Positions 42,057 through 45,292 of a DNA stretch of 45,292 bases are shown piece by piece. Positions within the stretch are counted from its first letter, which is position 1, and the number at the start of each line of letters is the position of its first letter. Under the pieces are notes generated by a model that was not told the DNA's origin, ran no database searches, and worked only from the letters and a program-made list of their open reading frames with translations. A program made the position numbers and the translations under genes. Source of the stretch: an uncultured Anaerobiospirillum sp. (GTDB lineage Bacteria > Pseudomonadota > Gammaproteobacteria > Enterobacterales > Succinivibrionaceae); contig CALXNA010000028.1 of assembly GCA_944389615.1 (NCBI GenBank), forward strand, positions 1 through 45,292, written 5' to 3'.

Positions 42057-42566
42057 ATGTCAGAGCAATTTGCCGTCGTGATCATGGGCTCGGATTCGGA
42101 CTTACCTTTGGTTAAGAACACCTTGGACGTCTTAAAGGGCTTTGATATTAAGTACGAAGTACGCGTCGCTTCGGCCCACCGTACGCCTGACGTGGTCTCA
42201 AACTATGTTACCGACGCCGAGCAGCGCGGTGCCGCGGTCTTCATCTGCGCCGCCGGTTTAGCTGCGCACCTTGCCGGTGCCGTCGCCGCCCGCACCACCC
42301 GTCCGGTCATCGGCATTCCTGTCGATGGCGGCCCGTTAAACGGCGTTGATGCCCTGTACTCGACCGTCATGATGCCCGGGGGCATCCCAGTGGCCACGGT
42401 AGCGGTGGGCAAGGCCGGTGCTAAGAACGCAGGCTACTTAGCTGCACAAATCATGGCGATCGCCGACAAGACCTTAGATAAGAAGGTCAAGGCCAATCGT
42501 GCCGCCGCCGCCCAAGAGGTGATGGCCAAGGATCGCGCGCTCCAAGAGAAGCTCAAAGAGCTCTAA
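42057..42566 (+). CDS. purE: 5-(carboxyamino)imidazole ribonucleotide mutase (PurE class I)
   Basis: PurE interconverts N5-CAIR and CAIR in purine synthesis. The 169-residue protein has the class I signature: GSDSD at the start of the fold, SAHRTPD, an [10 protein letters not shown] phosphate loop and the segment [23 protein letters not shown]. Class II enzymes have AHKGP in place of AHRTP. The start is ATG 42057 with a GAGGAG site; the frame continues eight codons upstream. It has its own promoter and terminator and sits between the YrdD-like gene and tsaC, a place where E. coli has no gene. The partner purK is not adjacent; the sequence around [16 protein letters not shown] is more like that of anaerobic bacteria than of E. 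coli. Confidence 0.95.
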   Translation: MSEQFAVVIMGSDSDLPLVKNTLDVLKGFDIKYEVRVASAHRTPDVVSNYVTDAEQRGAAVFICAAGLAAHLAGAVAARTTRPVIGIPVDGGPLNGVDALYSTVMMPGGIPVATVAVGKAGAKNAGYLAAQIMAIADKTLDKKVKANRAAAAQEVMAKDRALQEKLKEL

Positions 42567-42613
42567 GCGCCGTCTGCAGCGCTCTCAGAGCGCGCACTAT
42601 CATGGTTATCACA

Positions 42614-42639
42614 ACAAAGGGGGCTCAGGCCCCTTTTGT
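42614..42639 (+). terminator. Terminator after purE
   Basis: AAAGGGG (42616-42622) pairs with CCCCTTT (42630-42636), and AC/GT extend it across a one-T bulge. The downstream arm ends in TTTTGTCTT. It lies 48 bases past the purE stop, and its last bases are just before the tsaC ribosome site. Confidence 0.8.
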
Positions 42640-42656
42640 CTTGGGGGAGAGTCAGC

Positions 42657-43232
42657 GTGGCATTAACCGAGGTTCAGTGGCACAAAGTTAAAGAGGCGGC
42701 CACCACCTTACGCGAGGGCGGCGTGATCATCTGCCCCACCGAGGGCGTCTACGGCATCTCGGCGGCAGTAAGTCAGCTCAAGGCCATCCAGCGCATCATT
42801 GCGATCAAGCAGCGCGCGGTCAATAAGGGCCTCATCATCGTAGCCGCTTCGCTCAGGCAGCTCGATGCGGTGGTGAATTTTGGGGCTTTAAGTCAAGACA
42901 GCATGCGCCTGATCCACAATAAGTGGCCCGGTCACAATACCTTCATTGTGCCGGCGCGCGCGGCGGTGCCGCCGATGTTGACCGGCGGGCGTCCGACCAT
43001 GGCCACGCGCGTGACCGACTTTGAGCTGCTTTCAGCCTTATGTGAGGAAGTAGGCGAGCCCATCGTCTCCACCAGTGCCAATATCTCAGGCTCCGCGCCA
43101 CTGACGACGCTGTCTGAGCTGCAGGCGACCTTTGCGCAGAGCGTCGATTACATCCTAGATGAGCCCTGCATGGGCCGCAACAAGCCTAGCACCATCTACG
43201 ATGCCGTCAGCGGTGCAGTGCTGCGCGCTTAG
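42657..43232 (+). CDS. tsaC: Threonylcarbamoyl-AMP synthase TsaC
   Basis: TsaC (YrdC/RimN) makes threonylcarbamoyl-AMP from threonine, bicarbonate and ATP for the t6A modification of ANN-decoding tRNAs. The 191-residue protein matches the short E. coli form (190): PTEGVYGISAA, AIKQRAVNKGLIIVAAS, NKWPGHNTFIVPA, ATRVTDFELLSALC, and STSANISG. The start is GTG 42657 with GGGGGAGA upstream, giving the family N-terminus; a TTG at 42636 is inside the terminator. It is followed by aroE after 41 bases, as in E. coli. Confidence 0.96.
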   Translation: MALTEVQWHKVKEAATTLREGGVIICPTEGVYGISAAVSQLKAIQRIIAIKQRAVNKGLIIVAASLRQLDAVVNFGALSQDSMRLIHNKWPGHNTFIVPARAAVPPMLTGGRPTMATRVTDFELLSALCEEVGEPIVSTSANISGSAPLTTLSELQATFAQSVDYILDEPCMGRNKPSTIYDAVSGAVLRA

Positions 43233-43273
43233 TGCTCGCAGCACCTGCCCCCAAGATCAGATAAGGAGTGTCC

Positions 43274-44125
43274 GTGTCACAAGCTCTCAAGTTAACGGTG
43301 TTTGGTAACCCCATTGCCCATTCCATTTCGCCTCTAGTGCACAGCGTCTTCGCGGCGCAGACCGGGATTGCAGTCGACTATGGGCGCACCAAGGTCGAAG
43401 GTGACTTTGCCGCGGCCGCGCGCGCCTTCTTTGCTGCTGGGGGCGCGGGCTGCAATGTGACGGTACCGTGCAAGCCCGATGCTTTTGCCTTGGTCGACCG
43501 GTGCACTCAGAGCGCTGAGATTGCGCAGGTGGTCAACACCATCAAGCGTGAGGCCGATGGCACCTTGCTCGGTGATAACACCGATGGCCGTGGCTTGCTC
43601 ACTGACTTAGAGCGGCTCAACGCCCCCCTTGCCGGGGCCCATGTCTTGATTGTGGGCGCCGGTGGCGCCACGCGCGGTATTGTGCCGCCGCTGCTGGAGC
43701 CACGCCTTGGCATTGCTCAGATCACAATCGTCAATCGTACCGTGAGCAAGGCCGAAGCCATTGTGGCGGATATGGCGGCGCTCAAGTTGGGCGCGCCGGG
43801 CCAACTTAATGCCTGTGCCTTTACCGAGCTCAAGCTCAACGAGCCGTTTTCGGTCATCATCAACGCTACCTCGCTCTCGCTGAAAGGTGAGCTCCCGGAG
43901 CTGCCAGATGCGCTCTATAGCTCCGCGCGCTTTGCCTACGACCTCTTCTACACCCCACAGGGGTGCACTGTTTTTACTGAGCACTGTCAGCGTCATGGTA
44001 TCCCAGCTGTTTACGATGGCCTTGGCATGCTGGTAGGACAGGCAGCCTTATCCTTTGCCTTATGGACGGGAGTGATGCCGGATATCGGCGCTGCGCTGGC
44101 GCAGGTGCGCGCTCAGCTGGGCTAA
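43274..44125 (+). CDS. aroE: Shikimate dehydrogenase
   Basis: AroE reduces 3-dehydroshikimate to shikimate with NADPH. The 283-residue protein has the shikimate site (FGNPIAHSISPLVHS), catalytic Lys in NVTVPCK, Asp in LGDNTDGRGLLTDL, the Rossmann motif VGAGGATRGI, NRTVSKAEA (NADP-binding Arg) and DGLGMLVGQAALSF near the end. Two residues differ from the usual NVTVPFKE: Cys for Phe and Pro for Glu. The start is GTG 43274, placed five bases after AAGGAG; GTG 43268 overlaps that site. rsmJ follows nine bases after the stop. Confidence 0.96.
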   Translation: MSQALKLTVFGNPIAHSISPLVHSVFAAQTGIAVDYGRTKVEGDFAAAARAFFAAGGAGCNVTVPCKPDAFALVDRCTQSAEIAQVVNTIKREADGTLLGDNTDGRGLLTDLERLNAPLAGAHVLIVGAGGATRGIVPPLLEPRLGIAQITIVNRTVSKAEAIVADMAALKLGAPGQLNACAFTELKLNEPFSVIINATSLSLKGELPELPDALYSSARFAYDLFYTPQGCTVFTEHCQRHGIPAVYDGLGMLVGQAALSFALWTGVMPDIGAALAQVRAQLG

Positions 44126-44134
44126 GGAGGCGGC

Positions 44135-45016
44135 ATGCGCACCCTGTACTACTATTGCGCCCCCGAGGTGAGCGCCGCGCGGCGCGATGAGTTTGCGCAG
44201 CTCATGGTCGCTGCGGAGCAAGCTGTTGCTGCGCTGGCTGAGCAGTCTGCTGCGGCCGCATGGCAGCTGCAAGCGCTTGAGGACTATGATGGGCTGCTTA
44301 CTGCGACCAAGCGCCGCCTCAAGGGCAAGTCCTATGAGGGGGTAGCTTTAGCCGATCAGGATGTGCTGCTGGAGTTGACGGGTGACTTGCCCGGAGTGGG
44401 GCTGCGCTTAGGCGCCCTTTCTCACTTTAAGCCTTTGGTGATCGACTTTGAGCAGGTGGCGGTACGCCAGCGCCTGCTGCGGGGCGGGCGCCAAAAGGAG
44501 GCGGTGGCGCGCGCGGTGATGGCGGGCCTGCCTGATGGCGCGCTGGTGTTTGATGCGACCGCGGGCCTAGGGCGCGAGTCCATGATTTTGGCTCATGTGG
44601 GGGCGCAGGTGCTCGCCTTTGAGCGCCAATTGCCCATCTGGTGCATCCTGCACGATGGCTTGCTGCGGGCGGCGCGTTCGCGCTATTACCCCTTTGCCGT
44701 GCCTACGCTCCATGCTCTAGGCACCATCAAGGACTATCACAGCAGCGCGCGCCCTGAGGTCATTTACTATGACCCGATGTTTCCGGAGCGCGCGGGCACT
44801 GCTCAAGTCAAAAAGGATATGCACCTCTTCCAAGAGGTCATCGGTGCCGACGGCGACAACGAGGAGTTTGTGTGCGCGGCCTTAGGCCTTGCTACCAAGC
44901 GCGTCGTAGTCAAGCGTCCTGACTATGCGCCACCGCTAGCTTATCCCGGGATCTCTGTCAGTTACAGCGTCGACGGCGGTCAGTGCCGCTTCGATTGCTA
45001 CCAAGTCACGCCTTAG
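44135..45016 (+). CDS. rsmJ: 16S rRNA m2G1516 methyltransferase RsmJ (YhiQ)
   Basis: RsmJ methylates G1516 of 16S rRNA at N2. The protein has 293 residues, against about 250 in E. coli, with a longer N-terminal part. Conserved segments: FDATAGLGRESMILAHVG (S-adenosylmethionine loop), ALGTIKDY, YYDPMFPERAGTAQVKKDMHLFQ and TKRVVVKRPDYAPPLA. The start is ATG 44135 with AAGGAGG upstream. It is the last gene of a tsaC-aroE-rsmJ unit, whereas in E. coli it follows prlC. Confidence 0.95.
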   Translation: MRTLYYYCAPEVSAARRDEFAQLMVAAEQAVAALAEQSAAAAWQLQALEDYDGLLTATKRRLKGKSYEGVALADQDVLLELTGDLPGVGLRLGALSHFKPLVIDFEQVAVRQRLLRGGRQKEAVARAVMAGLPDGALVFDATAGLGRESMILAHVGAQVLAFERQLPIWCILHDGLLRAARSRYYPFAVPTLHALGTIKDYHSSARPEVIYYDPMFPERAGTAQVKKDMHLFQEVIGADGDNEEFVCAALGLATKRVVVKRPDYAPPLAYPGISVSYSVDGGQCRFDCYQVTP

Positions 45017-45034
45017 CGTTGTAGCAAGCCATCC

Positions 45035-45077
45035 ATCCTAAATCTGAGAGGGTGACCTCGTATCTCAAATTTAGGAT
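45035..45077. terminator. Probable bidirectional terminator after rsmJ
   Basis: ATCCTAAATCTGAGA (45035-45049) pairs with TCTCAAATTTAGGAT (45063-45077) at 14 of 15 positions around a 13-base loop. There is no T-tract on either side. It lies between rsmJ and an opposing reading frame that ends at 45098, so it may terminate both. Confidence 0.6.
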
Positions 45078-45097
45078 CAGGTACTTAGATTTACATA

Positions 45098-45292
45098 CTA
45101 GCTGAGCTCCTTTAGCTGCCAGGGATCCCAGCTTGCTATCCCGCGGTACGTTTGCGGCATAAGCAATCGTTTCCATGCGGGCCCAAGCACCACCGCCAAC
45201 TTAGCTATTGTTGGATTGCAGCCGCGGATGCGAACCCCTGCCGTTAGAGGATCTACGTTGATGCCGAGATCGGAGCGTGAGAGGTAGTTGAG
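45098..45292 (-). CDS. 3' end of an unidentified minus-strand gene (partial)
   Basis: On the minus strand a frame runs open from the window edge for 64 codons to TAG at 45100-45098. The sequence is not low-complexity: it includes SDLGINVDPLTAGVRIRG, then LAVVLGPAWKRLL and a Trp-containing end (SWDPWQLKELS). The residue mix looks like a folded protein and the frame is followed by a good hairpin, so a real gene is likely. I do not recognise the family. Its start and most of its length are outside the window. Confidence 0.45.
   Translation of the reverse strand, partial: LNYLSRSDLGINVDPLTAGVRIRGCNPTIAKLAVVLGPAWKRLLMPQTYRGIASWDPWQLKELS

Noticed and set aside
43268..43270. GTG 43268 as the aroE start
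   Set aside because: It overlaps the AAGGAG ribosome site; GTG 43274 is correctly spaced.

Overview
The window reads as ordinary chromosome of a GC-rich gammaproteobacterium. BipA, SpoT, omega, NtrB, PrlC, RNase II, RsmB and RsmJ all align by eye with their Escherichia coli counterparts along their length, and the blocks gmk-rpoZ-spoT, def-fmt-rsmB-trkA and yrdD..tsaC-aroE are typical of that class. A DUF3334 gene, MenA (menaquinone, hence an anaerobic or facultative respiratory chain) and gene order point to the Aeromonadales/Vibrionales side, perhaps Succinivibrionaceae; this family-level guess is inference. There is no phage, integrase, insertion sequence, CRISPR array, rRNA or tRNA that I can support.

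Layout. 1-1087: the 3' end of an unknown gene, then a metallo-beta-lactamase-fold gene under a promoter that carries a perfect 12-2-12 palindrome. 1241-6293 (minus strand): engB-gmk, rpoZ, spoT. 6556-10307 (minus): ntrB, ntrC and a DUF3334 gene. 10308-11320: a 1-kb gene-free stretch where enterobacteria keep glnA. 11321-13162: bipA (minus). 13676-18354: yihY (plus) and a giant AsmA-like gene (minus) whose stop codons overlap. 18703-25863 (minus): recG, an MFS exporter, pssA and a three-domain aminopeptidase P. 26478-29638: prlC (plus) converging on menA (minus). 29925-31955: rnb (plus). 32122-38174 (minus): def-fmt-rsmB-trkA-trkH. 38461-45016 (plus): a phosphoethanolamine-transferase-like gene, a YrdD-like zinc protein, purE, tsaC, aroE, rsmJ. 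The last 195 bases hold the 3' end of an unknown minus-strand gene.

Most genes are housekeeping: stringent response and transcription (spoT, rpoZ), ribosome assembly and initiation (engB, bipA, def, fmt, rsmB, rsmJ, tsaC), DNA repair (recG), RNA and peptide turnover (rnb, prlC, aminopeptidase P), envelope biogenesis (pssA, AsmA-like, EptA-like), potassium uptake (trkA, trkH) and metabolism (gmk, purE, aroE, menA).

What stands out: (i) an NtrC whose AAA+ domain has lost the GAFTGA loop, the Walker A lysine and the Walker B aspartate while its receiver, its DNA-binding domain and its kinase NtrB look intact; (ii) an ArsR/SmtB-type operator at the transcription start of the MBL gene; (iii) a structured, gene-free kilobase in place of glnA; (iv) short perfect tandem repeats (20-28 bp) in several intergenic gaps and matching low-complexity tails on several core proteins; (v) a TrkA with both nucleotide-binding glycine motifs altered; (vi) an EptA-like enzyme with a C-terminal extension of roughly 250 residues.
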